64,000 bases of DNA from Diploscapter coronatus. Taxonomy: Eukaryota > Nematoda > Chromadorea > Rhabditida > Rhabditidae. The notes under the pieces are model-generated. The model was not told the origin of the DNA. It saw only the letters and a list, made by a program, of their open reading frames with translations, and made no database searches. Shown here one piece after another: positions 11,489 through 23,667 of the stretch (the stretch's first letter is position 1; every line of letters begins with the position of its first letter). The stretch spans positions 32,449,201 through 32,513,200 of the forward strand of contig OZ038422.1 in NCBI GenBank assembly GCA_964036155.1, given 5' to 3'. The position numbers and the translations under genes are program-made.

Positions 11489-13699
11489 CCTAAAATTTGG
11501 AAACAGCGACCACAGCGTCTCTCGATACAAAGAGCACGTCGATACATAGACCAGGAAGGCGACATAGCAATTGATCAACGAGAATAAATCCAAGATATCG
11601 GCCAGATTCTGATAAACCAGCGAGTGGAATTGAGAAGTGAATAGGGCTAAAATATGTTTTTTTCTAAAAAAAATTTTTCGAGAATTACCGTTTAAAATCG
11701 CTATGATGCCTTGAGGTAGCTCCATGAGTAGGAAGACGGTCACCATTAGAAAGAGCCTGAAATTTTAGGGGTAGCTTATTATTTTAGGCATTTGTTGGAA
11801 TAAATTAGACTCATTCATAAGTTTGCGTTAAATTTTGTCACTATCGGCACTACATATTTCACCAGAACAATAGTTCAGGAAGTTGAATTCCGATACACTT
11901 TTCTTACATGTAAGTCGTCATATCGCCCCGTCGCCGCTCTTCCTTGACCAACTTCTCCCGTTTTCGCTGATTTTCATTCAATCTCGAGACCAATGCCAGA
12001 GTGAACCAGAACAACAGCCCGCAAGGCAAAGCCTTCAACATAATTCCAGTCAGCCATAGGTTTGCTTTGATCATGAAACAGCTCGCCACCATGTCGATGC
12101 TAAAGTTGATATTTCTTACTTTTTTCTAATTTCCTAACATATCGAATAAACTACCTCGAAAATGACCCTTTACATTCCATGCCCACTTTTTGACGAGAAA
12201 GTAGGGGAAAAGAAAAAAAGTAGGTGTGGGTGTGGAATACGAGAGGCCTTCGTAAGTGACAGGACTTTGACAACATGGCTTGACATTACTAGATTTCGAA
12301 ACCACTGAATAGGTGTAGAAAGGATTTAGTTTGGAATTAATAAATCTTGTTGTTAAAAGGTCTTGTCATTTCCGAATTTCCAAATTAACATACTTATATT
12401 TGATAATGCGATTCTCTGGAGTTGATAGCTGATGAATTTCATCGTTTCTAATTTTATGCGTTAAAAATGTCGGTACGCACAGCAAGACTACGTAGATGAA
12501 GATTATCAGGGCTGCTGTTCTAAAAATCAATAAATGGTACTTTGTTTTATAAAAACAAACTTACAATGCTCGCTTCTTCTCCAGCCACTTCGAAGTGTCA
12601 ATTCGTAACGCGGAAAATCGAATGAACGCCATCAGAACGACGAAGTACAGGGTTAGAGCGTGGAGGCCGATGGATAGAACGACGTGGAGCTAAAATATAA
12701 TAGTTTGTTTTTAGAATAAAACAACCAGATACTGCAAGGATCATGTAATAGTTTGTTATATTATTTTGATGTAAAAAATTGCAAAGATGTTTTCTAAAAA
12801 TAAATAAAATAATGTTAATCAGACTATGATAGTTGCTGATAGCTGTTTATTCTTTTTAAATTAAGCAAACGATAAAAATTGTCCTACCTTCAAAAACGCA
12901 GCCCACTCGTAACTGTACCCATATCGATCCATAGCCAACTCAAACCGGAGAATGTAAATCAAATATGAAGTCATCGTGCCCATATCTAAATATCTCGTAC
13001 TAACTTGAAGCTAAATAAAAAGTACCTGATAGAGCAATTATCACCAATATTGAGTGCACAGATGAAGTACGCATTCTGGGCCGAGTTAACACAAGAATGT
13101 GTAAAGTATTGAATAGAAGTCCAAACACGCATAATAGTAAGGAGAGGTAGATGTGAACGGGGGAGTAGAATCTGAAAAGTTTTGTCGTTTTTTTCTATCA
13201 AATCCTGAATATATGGAAAACTCGAAAATAACAGGACTTTTAGAAAAAAAGGAATGTAATGTTGTTGGTGCCGAAATCTGGGAGGCGTGCAAAGTGATGC
13301 AGCTATTTTAGTGGTTAGAAACTCGAGAAATAGTACGCGAGAAGGAGAGAGACTGACGCCTAAAATCGTTTCTTTTCCCCACGTTTTCGACCTTCCAGAT
13401 TTTAGCATCAACAATACAAGACAGATTATTGGATAACTGAAAGCTAAATTGATATACAGAAGGAAGAAACCTTGTCGAAACATCATACTATTTTCGGCCC
13501 CTTGTACTTTTTATCCCTTTTTATGAGAAATAGCAAGGGGAATAGGAAAAAAGGGGTAAAAAACACAAAAGGCTTTATTTTCAAGTTGCCTAAATTGAGC
13601 TTACTGTTTGAATTTACTCAAAGACCACTTGAGAGTGAAAGTGAAGTTGCTTTCTGGGTCGAATAGTTGGAAATCATCACATTCTAGGGAATCCGTCAT
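11477..13699 (-). CDS. DMSR/FMRFamide-receptor-like class A GPCR
   Basis: Seven-transmembrane peptide receptor of the nematode DMSR (myosuppressin-receptor-like) group, expected at the plasma membrane of neurons or muscle. Exon 1 (13605-13699) encodes a short outer tail with an NFT glycosylation site. Exon 2 (13026-13171) carries TM1 and its loop (HIYLSLLLCVFGLLFN, VLTRPRMRTSSVH). Then follow MGTMTSYLIYILRFEL with GYSYEWAAFLK (TM2-3), HVVLSIGLHALTLYFVVLMAF with IRFSALRI, TAALIIFIYVVLLCVPTFL (TM4), IKANLWLTGIMLKALPCG (TM5), and LFLMVTVFLLMELPQGIIA plus NLADILDLFSLINCYVAF (TM6-7). The ELPQG and NLADI motifs are typical of the group. The last exon either ends in a stop inside MITE-B (PNFRYYQ-stop, at 11477) or is spliced at AG/GTATTA (11489). 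I cannot tell which, so the C-terminus is uncertain. Confidence 0.85.
12171..12240. repeat. Hairpin element, copy 2, in a receptor intron
   Basis: ATTCCATGCCCAC on the left pairs with GTGGGTGTGGAAT on the right, around a purine-rich loop. It shares the right-arm core with the hairpin at 7704-7786. It lies inside the roughly 290-base intron between the exons ending near 12393 and starting near 12101. Confidence 0.65.
13496..13572. repeat. Hairpin element in first receptor intron
   Basis: GCCCCTTGTACTTTTTATCC on the left is the approximate reverse complement of GGGGTAAAAAACACAAAAGGC on the right. It sits in the 433-base intron 13172-13604, the longest intron of this gene. Confidence 0.55.
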
Positions 13700-16600
13700 T
13701 TTCTGAAATTTCAAGAAAATAGACAAAAAATCGAATGATAAGTTAAAAGACACGTAATTCGAAGGTAGTAACTTTAGACGAAATGAGCAGAGTTGGCGAT
13801 ACGCGGCGAGTTTTTGTAAACGGATATCAGAAAAGATTGAGGAAAGAAAAATGAACCTAGGTCAAAGATTTTGTGAGATAAAGGTATAAAATGGGGAAAA
13901 TGAATAAGAAATTAAGATATTTTAGCATCTATGACTTCAATATGTGCTTTTATCAAGAATTTGTGCATTGATAAAGAAGAAATGTGAAGATAAGGTGGAA
14001 AAAGTGATGGAATTTTCAAATGTAAAAAGAAATTCGAACTTTTTCGAAAGAACGCGTATCGCTTGAAAATTGATATGATACACTTTAAAGTTGGGCTAGA
14101 CGTGTAAAATAATTTTTCGTCTTTTAGCAGAAAGGTTCTTATGATTTTGAGTGAGACACAAACGCGAAAAGTTCGGTAAAATGAGACGACTATTTTCTTC
14201 CTTCTCATGCTCTTTTTATTCGGCAAAATATCCGTTAAGATGATCATCATAATAAAATGGATGTAATTAAGCACATCTTAGCTTTGTTATTCATGATTTT
14301 ACACATAGCAATGGATAACATATGGAGAAAAATCATATGTGGTGGCGTTTCTTTAGATGTATTGATTAAAAACCTACGATATATAATATTTTAAATTTTG
14401 CTAAGATAAGTTTAAAATCGATATAGAATACATGAATTTTGTCTATAAACAGGATATGAAGACAGAAGCTCTTGTTCGCGAATTCTGCAGGCTCAAATTA
14501 GCCGTTTTGTTTTGAAAATGCCACTCGTTTTTTTACGCTTTTTTGAAACAATTTACATTTTGAAAGAATTCTGCCGCCTTTTTGAATAAATAAATGCGTA
14601 GCTGGGCATGAAAAGAATGTCTGCGAAGATATTCGCAGAATACGGGCAAAAATAGAGATCATCGAGGTGAAAATAGGTGCAAATAATTTAATCATGGAAA
14701 TCTGAGAAATTAAATCAAATCAGCCCGTTTATGATTTTCAAAGACCTACGGATCTTTAGAACGTTCTTGAATGAATTTAGGTTTAAACGAAAAGTTTACT
14801 TGAAAAATAAGAGAAAGTCCATGTTTCAGTTTAGTCTAAGCAAAAGTAGGTTAACTCAAGGTTTAAATGGAAGAAAATTATGATCACTCTGGGAGACGTT
14901 AGGAAATAAATCGGGAAAATGAGAGTTCGAAAATTATTCTCCAAAATTTGCCCCCGCGAATAGAATGAGCAATTACTTTAGGAGAATCCAAGTGTAAGAA
15001 ACATCTCGGAATCTAATCTTGAGGCGCTCCCCTTTTAGTGAGAATTAGAAATTCAGACATGCAATAATATCGATAAAGAACTTGATTTGCATCACTAATA
15101 TAAGATGAAGATGAGATATTTTGAGACATTTTAAAAATAATCACACGTATCGTCATCGAAGAACTTATTTTTAGAGGTGTAGGAAACTATTTGAACTTTC
15201 AAATTTGAAACAAACTGAGTAGCTAGTGAAATATTCTAAACTTTGTTACACTGGAATTTACTCATAGAGGAATCTGGTAATTTTTAATACGGCTGCATAA
15301 TAAACGGGAAAACTATGGACAACTGCTTTTTAGAATTGAACTGCGTACTAAATTTTAAGATAATTGAGAAAGAAAACTTGGCATGAAGCTTTCCGAAAAT
15401 TTTTAGCTTCGAATAGAAAATTTCTGGCGAAAAGGATTAAAACCAGAAGAAACGATAAATATTACAAATTATACTTAATCCGTTAAGTAATTCTAGTTTA
15501 GTTTGTGATTCGTTGACTTTGGTAAGATCAAAATTTAAATCTGAATTAATATGGTGTCTAAATGGAGGAATGGGATAAATTTATATGGGAAAGAAATCTA
15601 GGAGACTAACTAATTATGAACAAGGAAATTGGTCCTTCAGAATACCAAGCATCCTTGTGCGTCATGAAATTTTAGCCGAAAACATCGCTTCTTGCAAAAA
15701 CATGCTAAATAGCGTCAAGAACTGCACGATTTTGATACATGTGATTGTAATGGCATGAATTATTCAATTTTTACGGCGAAATTCGAAATTAGTTCGGAAA
15801 AGTTCAAAGGTTCAAAAAATAAACTAATTCTAATAATCAGGATAAAAATTAGAATTATTCTCAGGAACTCGAAAGGAGTGAGAATATTTGGATAGGCTAA
15901 AATGTTGACATCTGATACTTTCCGCATGAGAAATATGTGTGATGTTTCGAGCCATAAGTACGAACATAATAGTCGCAGATTTTCTAAAGAAAAGTTAGAT
16001 ATCGCGCGATTCGCGAAGTTCATTAATTAAAGATCCACCCTAATATTCAAAGTCGAAGAAACACATGAAAATGAAATTTCAATGAGTCTGCTTATTTTCA
16101 AGCTTAATTACTGTTAGATGTTTCTAAATCGTGAAAACAAGTTCTGGATCGGAATTCTTAGAAATTGCAAAAATGCACTAATTTTCGCAGAACGATTGAG
16201 AAACTCGGTAATTACTTAGTTGAAAATTTATTGGATAAAGGGAAGTATTATCTTTGGTCTAATTAATGAACGAGCAAAGAAACGCGTAATTCTGCGCAGA
16301 AAAATTGGGGTAAGTCCATTCTGCGCAGAGAAAAAGTAATTCTTTGCTCCATTTAAAAAGCAAAAAGAAATGCATGGATGAATTAATTAGATGTGAAAAT
16401 CATCCTGCATTTTCTACGTTTTCTATGTAGTTGGCAATCCAGGAAACTAATTCAAAACAATAATTATGAATAGAAATATAAAGTAGAGAATTTTTTTACA
16501 AGAATACATACCTTTAACTGAAATTCGAGAAAATAACTAAGTCAAACTTCAAATTCGAAAGTTTGAAATGCGAGTTAGGTGCAATTGAAATTTCTTATGC

Positions 16601-19600
16601 CATTTATTTGAACAGCTATAGGGAAAAACGGTCAAACAATTAATGGAAAATTTAGAAAAATCAAACAAAATTTTCAATTTACTTCCAAAAAGTTGAAAAA
16701 TGTGTGTTTCAAGTTTTTATGCGTGGACAACAAAGTATTCTGCCTACATAAAAAGTGTCAAACGCACGAAAGAAATCGGATTTATTCGAATAAAATGAGG
16801 AAGGTTTCTGAACGCTGTGAACTCCCGCCTAATGAAATTTAATCAAAACATTGTTGTTTAATATAAGCCATAGAAAGAATGATAATTTGGTATCTAATAA
16901 ACTTACCTAAGCTCTGTTACTCATAGAACTAATAAATTTGAACCAAAAATCGTTGTTATTGAAACTAAAGCCCTTGAAAAGTGATATAACTTGATATGAG
17001 ACCTCGAACTTATCGTAATCTTATGATCCCGAATTTGGATCTATGAGAAAGTAGAGCTAAAAACTCAAACTATATCCTTGTATAATATAGTATTAGTTTA
17101 AAAGGAAGAAAATCACGAGTTTTTACAAACCACATTACAAAGAATACTAATTATGAAGGAAAGAGCTTCATAGAATAACTTTGAATAAAGTTGCATAAAA
17201 TTATGAAAATAAGGTGGCTCGGATAATCATTTTCAGAGAAAAGCAACTAGGTGAATCGTTTAGGAGTTGATCTTTTGCGACTCAACCTCGCAGCAGCAGC
17301 AGGTTTCTTTTGTGAGCTAGAGACATAGGCAATTCTGAAAATATCAACATTTGAAATATGCAATAAGGAAGACAAAGCATGAAGCCTTGCGTCTCATTGT
17401 TAGGGCTCTAGCTCATTCAGAAACGGAAAAGTCCTATAGCCAGCCCTATTTCAATTTATGCGCAAGTTAGCGACTAGAGAAAATCCAATTTTCAATACAA
17501 TATACCTAAAGGATCAACATTTTTGGCGAGATAAAGTTTCCTACGCCATAGAAAAGGAAAACCACAAATTTTTGAAGGAGTTTCAGCCGTCAAAAATAAT
17601 GAAATTGGCGCTTTGAAAAGGTTCAGAGGGTCTGAAATTTGCGAGAAAAATGCGCGCATTTCAGAGGTAAAAAGATGGGGAAAATCTCGGGGTTCAAACA
17701 AAAGGTGGAGTACTAATTGAGTGAAGATTAATTATTTGTAGTGCTCTCTTTCCAGACACGTTGCGCTTAACTGAATGAGCCACTTTATATTAGTCTTTAC
17801 AAAACGTAACAAAAGACGTCTACGCCGTGGTTTTTCAAAAACAATTGTCTTCGCAGAGTGCGGCACACTTTATCTTCGTTCCAATGCATATAAATGACAA
17901 TGAAAGGCCCGGTCGGCTACATCTTTGGGGGCACTTCCTGGTGAAAAAGAAATAAAAGAATGCCTCTTCATACATTCAAAATGAATAGCTAATTATTGTA
18001 CCCAAATAGGACTTATCCACAAGAGCTACGTGTATGAATTTTGACCGAAACCAAGCTTAGGTAGATTTTCACAGCCGGAACAAAAATTGTAAGCGAGGGG
18101 ATCGGCATTAAGATTTTCGCGGAACATTTTGGCTTAAAGAGGTCCGCACTGGTGAGCTAGCTTACGCCCTGTTTAGATGTGGTCGAAACACGAAAAATTT
18201 CGTAAAAGATTCGCAGTAATAAAATTATACACGCGTCATTTTTCATAACGGTGTTGGAGATAATGCAATTAGCAACGAATAAATAATCATAAGCGAGTCT
18301 AATGGAAACGATGCACGCATCATCAAGAATCTACGAAGCTACGAGGCTTGCAAAGAGTGATTACCATGAAGTTATGTTTTATGAAGAGCTCATAATGAAG
18401 AAGCAGATTTGTTGTTTAGTGTAGTTGGTTAATAGGGTAGATGAATTTAAGAAAATCAGGAACAACGTAGTGTTTTCCTGAAACATAGTTGATAAATCGA
18501 AGAATTTTCGCAATTTTTCCTTCGTAAATTATTATTCTTTAACTTTGATCTTTTGCGAGAATCGATGTGATCGACCGAGCGCTATTTTGATGAAATTGCC
18601 GGATGCAAATCAAGAGTGCCAAGGCTGAAAAATGGAATCAAAATAAGGAAATTATGGAATAATGGGTAAAAAAGCACAATAAAGTCGTCATCATAATTTT
18701 ATCCCATTATGAATCCATCATCATGGAAAAATAAAGAAAAATTATGCGATAAGGATATCGTGCGCGCACACACACACTCCAAAGCACATGATATTTTTTG
18801 GTCTGGTCTGCAAAAAGTCGATGAAGACCAAAAAATCAACCATTTGGCTATCCAGCCTGGCTGGTTGGGGGTGTGAGCTGGAATGTATCTCGCGCGAGAG
18901 GCAAATATAAAATTGGTTCGAAAAATCCCCCACCGAAAATGGCGAGCGCGCCGCTAATCAATTAGGCAATTTCCGGGCAAAACGTGGCAGCCGTGCGCCA
19001 TCGGAAATAGCCTGGTGGCATGCAATTTTGGGTCATTCTCGTACCGACTTTTTATTATCGTGCGTTTGGGGAAAAATGACAATTACGTAATGAAATGATG
19101 CGTGTGCGTGTGTGTGTGCGCGTGCGCGTTTAGCTCAAGAGCGGGTCAATTTGAGTGATGGGCGATATTTTTGCAGCGACTAGTTGAGATTTTCAGACGC
19201 GGAACACTCCCGTGTACCTCGACTGAATGAAAAACAAGAAACGAGGGAATGCGTAACAGATAAAAAGATTTGTCCTTTTCTTTAGGCCCTCTTAAATCTC
19301 CCTGATATCCCTTTCGAGGATTCGTTTGAACAAAGCATTTTTCGGGGATGCGAAAAAAGCCTCTCGCAATGATTACATTGACGCGAGGCCCATCTGCGCA
19401 CCCTCGACGGCCATCAGCAACGGCAGTCTATAATTTAAGTAAAATACACCGATATCTGAAGAAGCATACGCATGAATAGGCGCGCAAGTCGAAGATTAAT
19501 AAAATGGTCCAATAATAAATTGGCCGAAATAGCGCATTTTATCCATCATTCAATTACTACAAGTTATTAGACCTAATAGAAAATATCTCGATATAATGCT

Positions 19601-20246
19601 ATGCTAAAATTACTAAAATGCATAAGTTAGCGGCTCTCAGAAACTACTAGTAATCTTACTATCAACACAGGTTCAATAGCCCTACTAATAGACTGAAATT
19701 TTCCATCTTCAAATGTAGACGTGCAAAAGGACTTGACAAAAATTGATTATGAGTTCTCACGAAATAGTACCTAAGATCAAGACCAAGAGGGCTAAATGCA
19801 CACGGTACTTCTGCATGTTTTTAATGATAAAACGCGATCTTTGAAGAGACAGACGTTAACCCTGTGTCTGTTTATAAAGGCTCTCTTAGGCAGGTGTTAT
19901 TGAAAAGCTCACACAAAACTCTACTCAGAAAAGCTGCCTCCGAAATTAATTAGACCCACACTAAAGCCCTCAAACTCATTATGTCCCGAAATAATTGCAT
20001 AATTAGCGAACAAACAAGGAAGATAATCTAGTTTTCACCTGTGGAGTGGTAAAAAATTACCCAATTTCTTGGGAGTATCAAAATTAGCATTTCTTGCAAA
20101 GTAAAGGCAAATTGAAAATGATTGGCATTACTCGCTGCCGATTTTCGCGGCTTGTCTAATGTGCTCCTCTGAAGAAGTCGTATAGGATTCTGAATATCAA
20201 CGTCACGACGTCACTCGGATTCTAAAGCGCCGACGACGACGCCAAA
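13700..20246. other. Long gene-poor stretch upstream of the receptor
   Basis: About 6.5 kb without a supported exon. Visible items are a small duplicated palindrome TTCTGCGCAGAA near 16290 and 16320, two short CA/GT microsatellites (18761-18778 and 19101-19129), and islands richer in G and C at about 17880-18190, 18830-19060 and 19360-19430 that could be regulatory. Confidence 0.5.
19101..19129. repeat. GT/CG microsatellite
   Basis: An alternating GTGT/GCGC run. A complementary CA run lies 340 bases upstream at 18761-18778. Confidence 0.8.
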
Positions 20247-23172
20247 ATGCCATCGGAACGAGGAGGCGGAATGGCGAAAGGAGGAGGAGGTATTTTGCTA
20301 AATTTGCTGATTTTTCCAAGATACAATCAGGAAGTATCAAATTTCATGTGAATAGCGTTCCAATTTGAGCATTCAAACGAAAGCGCTCGAATTTCAGCAG
20401 GAAGACGAGAAATTTGAAAATGGCGACAATTTCGGACCGAATTTTAGCACGCGTTTTGAGACCAAGGGCCAGTCGAGGTGAAGACAGGAGGAAAAGCTCC
20501 ACGGCGAAACGAGACGAGAGGGAAGGAGCAATGACGAAACGCGGAAGAAAAGTCAATTTTCAGGATTGATAATCATGGAAAAATTTGTATATCAGAATGA
20601 TCGGCGAGCCGGAGTCGAATGTTTTTAGAACTTCGAAAATAACCAGTAGGAGCAAAGTTGTGTCCATTTTTGTGTGGCGCAACTTCAACTCATGGTGGAT
20701 TGTAGCGTCACTCGTCGTAACTTAGAATTTTTTTGTTTCAAATTTTTCACCCGAGGAAATTTTTTAGTTTTGATGTGCACATTTGTGCGCATTTTTAAAA
20801 TAAATAAAAACGGCGAAATACGTAGTAGATAAATCGATATCGTAGTTTCAGGATCCGTTTGTAAATTTCGTTAATATGATCTAATATTCGGGATACCGGG
20901 GTTGCGATATACAAAACTTGCGATTTTTTAGAGCTTCGGGGAAGCGTCCAGCTGCAGAGTTTGAGGGAAAAATCCATAGTATATTATACAGAAACAATTT
21001 TCCATGATTATCAATTAGAAACCCGATCAGAAAGGTCGAAAAAAAAAGTGGTCGAAACTTTCTAATCTATATTAGAATGCTAATTTTGGCATTCTGGCAT
21101 TTCTAATTTTACACGCTGAGTTTTTCAGGGAAGCCGGAAAGGCGCGTCGAAGGGCAAAAACCGAAGAAAGCAGAGAAAAAAATCGTCGAAACAGGTTGAT
21201 AAAACGGCTTGGAAATAAAATTTACAAAAACTAATATTTCCAGAGGAAGAGACGATCAAAGAAAAAGAAGGTTCGCAAAAAGGCCAAGAAAAACGCGAAA
21301 AAGAGGAAGAAAGCGTCAAAGGCTCGGAAGAAAAAGAAGGATAAAAAGGATAAGGACGAAGATAACGACGGCTCAGAAGACGAGGGTGAAGATAGCGGAG
21401 GAAGCGGTAAAATTTTTTTTACTTTCGATTTTCTAAAAGTTTGATTTCCCAGAAGGAGGAGATGAGGACGGCGATAATATTTTTCCTGAGCAAGGTAAGT
21501 CAAAAAATTTTTTAGAGAAAACATAACTGGTGAATCCATAAAATGTTGCTTTCGGGTGAAATTTTGAGTCTAGAGAGTCATAAAAACACTTCCCATTTAT
21601 ATCAGTTACTTTTACGCGCAATTTCCCTATGAAATTGCTAAATTATAGTCGCCGATAAAAGCTGAGAGAAAAATCCTCGACATTCTGGAAAGATGTAGGC
21701 AATAATCTTATCTAAAAGCTGTTTTCATAGAATTCAGTAAAATAGCCATAAATTTGCCGAAAACGTAGATTTTGTAGTCTATAGATCAAACTATGAGGTA
21801 AGCGCATAAATTTGCGTAAATAAAAGAATCTAAGGCAATTACAAAATGGCGGCAGGACAGCATGGACTGTGCCGAAACGGCACCCTTTCTTCCTTATTTT
21901 ATTTTTTCCTTTTTTATATTTTCGTATTCTTTCCCGGCGGTTTTCTGCTTCTTTTCCATTTTTCCCTCATTTAGCTCTCCGCCCCTCTTTTCTTTGTGTT
22001 AAAGAACAAACCGCAAATTGAGCGGTTGTCCCCTTTATTTGTGAATAAATTTTGTGTTAAATCTGTTGTAAATTGTTTGTTACAACCCAACAAAAGCCAC
22101 CAACCAACCACGAAAGGCGTTCCCCAAAGGACCCTTTTGTTCATGGACGGCACTTTACTTCTACAATATGAAATCACGATTTTCTAGTAAATAATAGTAC
22201 TATTTGATGAAGTTGTGCCATCATACGGTAGAAAAACGCGTGGATGCTATCTGTGACGTCCTGCAATCATATGGTTGTTGCCGAATCTAATCAATGATAG
22301 ATTGAGCTTAGATATATTGTTTCGGTCAAATGAAGTGAAAGTTCGTGTGTCGAAAAAGGGAAGAAAGGGCAAGAGAGGCAGAGGAAATTGCGCGCGCCAC
22401 TCTCTTTCCATTGTCCCCCGCTGACTCTCCTTTTCTGCGTTCTAGCCTCTCTCATTGCACATAGTCGTGACGCGCATTTCTCGCAAGGCGCTTTTTAACA
22501 CAAACTGTCACTCCATTTGACCGATACAATACAAAGTTGCGATTTGCAGACACGTCTCTACGCGGCTCTTTAGTTCGACTGTTTCGTCGCGTGTTCTTCT
22601 GCTTCCGTTCGCCGACCGACGTGCTGCACGAGAAATTGGAGGCCAAAGCGAGGAGAGCGATTATTGAGGTTGGAATTTATTTTGTACAAATTACTTATTG
22701 TTAGCAATAATTTAAATTTCAATTAACTATCATCATAGTTTTTACCATATCAAAAATATGCGATGTAATGTAAATTTTGCAGCAAGAGGCTCAGGATCAT
22801 GCGAAAATCTGGGACTCGACGCCAGAAACAGCACCGATCACTGTGAGTTTTCCCCTTTTTAAATGAGGGACATCTTAAGATGTTATTCTAATCGCCCTTT
22901 TTACGTTGATATTCCTCATCGGATCATTTTAGGTATCATTTGGTATATGATGACGATCACATGTGCTTATAATTCATGTTTAACATGTTTTATTGCATTT
23001 TGCGAGTTTGTGAATTGTTTTTCAGGGCTCAACACCGTTATCCTCGGCCAAGCAAAGTTCCGACAGTCAAGGGTTGTCGACGAAAAAGAACGCCTCCACC
23101 CCGAGCACGTCCTTGACGCCGTTCAAATCCGACAGATTTGGTGCCAAGTTTCTGCAGAAGGATGAAGTTTAA
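20247..23172 (+). CDS. Lys-rich then acidic protein of unknown function, probably nuclear
   Basis: Not recognised. Five exons join in one frame: 21129 onward (GSRKGASKGKNRRKQ), the next (RKRRSKKKKVRKKAKK to DNDGSEDEGEDSGGS), a short acidic exon (EGGDEDGDNIFPEQ), exon 22550-22668 (TSLRGSLVRLFRRVFF to KLEAKARRAIIE), then QEAQDHAKIWDSTPETAPIT and a Ser/Thr/Lys-rich last exon ending FGAKFLQKDEV-stop at 23172. AATAAA lies at 23203. The lysine run followed by an acidic run is typical of nuclear or nucleolar proteins, which is inference. The 5' end is unresolved. The ATG at 20247 (MPSERGGGMAKGGG, donor at 20290) enters exon 2 in a different frame, giving a Glu-rich 68-residue product that stops near 21344. 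The true start exon may therefore be elsewhere. The intron before 22550 contains MITE-A copy 1. Confidence 0.6.
22315..22531. mobile_element. MITE-A copy 1 (217 bp, Tc1/mariner-like ends)
   Basis: The ends read inward as TATTGTTTCGGTCAAATG and TATTGTATCGGTCAAATG, with similarity running for about 33 bases (through AGTGA and GTGT). TA at both outer ends fits a TA target duplication. The interior (AGAGGAAATTGCGCGCGCC, CTCGCAAGGCGCTTTTTAAC) is nearly identical to 37221-37437, which has the same length. It lies in the last long intron of the Lys-rich gene, and its right end is 18 bases from the exon at 22550. Confidence 0.92.
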
Positions 23173-23667
23173 AACCGCAATCCATTTTTATGTTCATCGA
23201 CAAATAAAGTCATAGAAATATCATCGCTTATTTATGTTCTTTTAGTTTCTATGGCATTTTTAGCAGTCGCACCCACTTTAATATACTGAAATACTTTACA
23301 TTACTTTTATTTATTTATTCTAAAATTCATATATAAGGCACACGCATCGTTGAAAGATTCTTCTCAAAATTAAAATGCAAAATATGACAACGAATTTGGA
23401 CGACGGTTCGGCAAGAATAAGTGAATTAAGGTATTTAAGTTATCGACATCAAATTAACACATAAGGTTCATTTGTTTGAAATACTAGTATTTGATAGGGC
23501 AACCCGTAAAGAAACGATCAAGTTTTAGGGAAATACGTTTGAAAACGAATGTGACATCAAAAATGCATTCTCAAACGCGCGACGCATCATGATAAACTCA
23601 ATATACAAGACAAGTTATTTAACTTAAATTATGCGATTTAAAAATTAAAAGAAATCTATGTTTAAAT
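23173..23667. other. Spacer between two convergent genes
   Basis: About 500 bases holding the 3' ends of the Lys-rich gene (+) and of Patched (-). AATAAA at 23203 serves the first. I see nothing else. Confidence 0.6.

Noticed and set aside
13175..13486. Hydrophobic open frame (GFFLLYINLAFSYPIICLVLL) as an extra receptor exon
   Set aside because: Exon 13605-13699 joins directly and in phase with the TM1 exon at 13026-13171. This stretch lies inside the intron, and including it would break the TM1 alignment.
18761..18778. CA run paired with the GT run 340 bases away as a hairpin element
   Set aside because: These are simple microsatellites. The complementarity is trivial and the flanks do not pair.
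22452..22646. Open frame on the minus strand sharing a peptide ([10 protein letters not shown]) with a frame at 37208-37456
   Set aside because: The shared peptide comes from the two MITE-A copies. The frames differ outside the element and have no exon structure, so this is repeat similarity and not a gene family.
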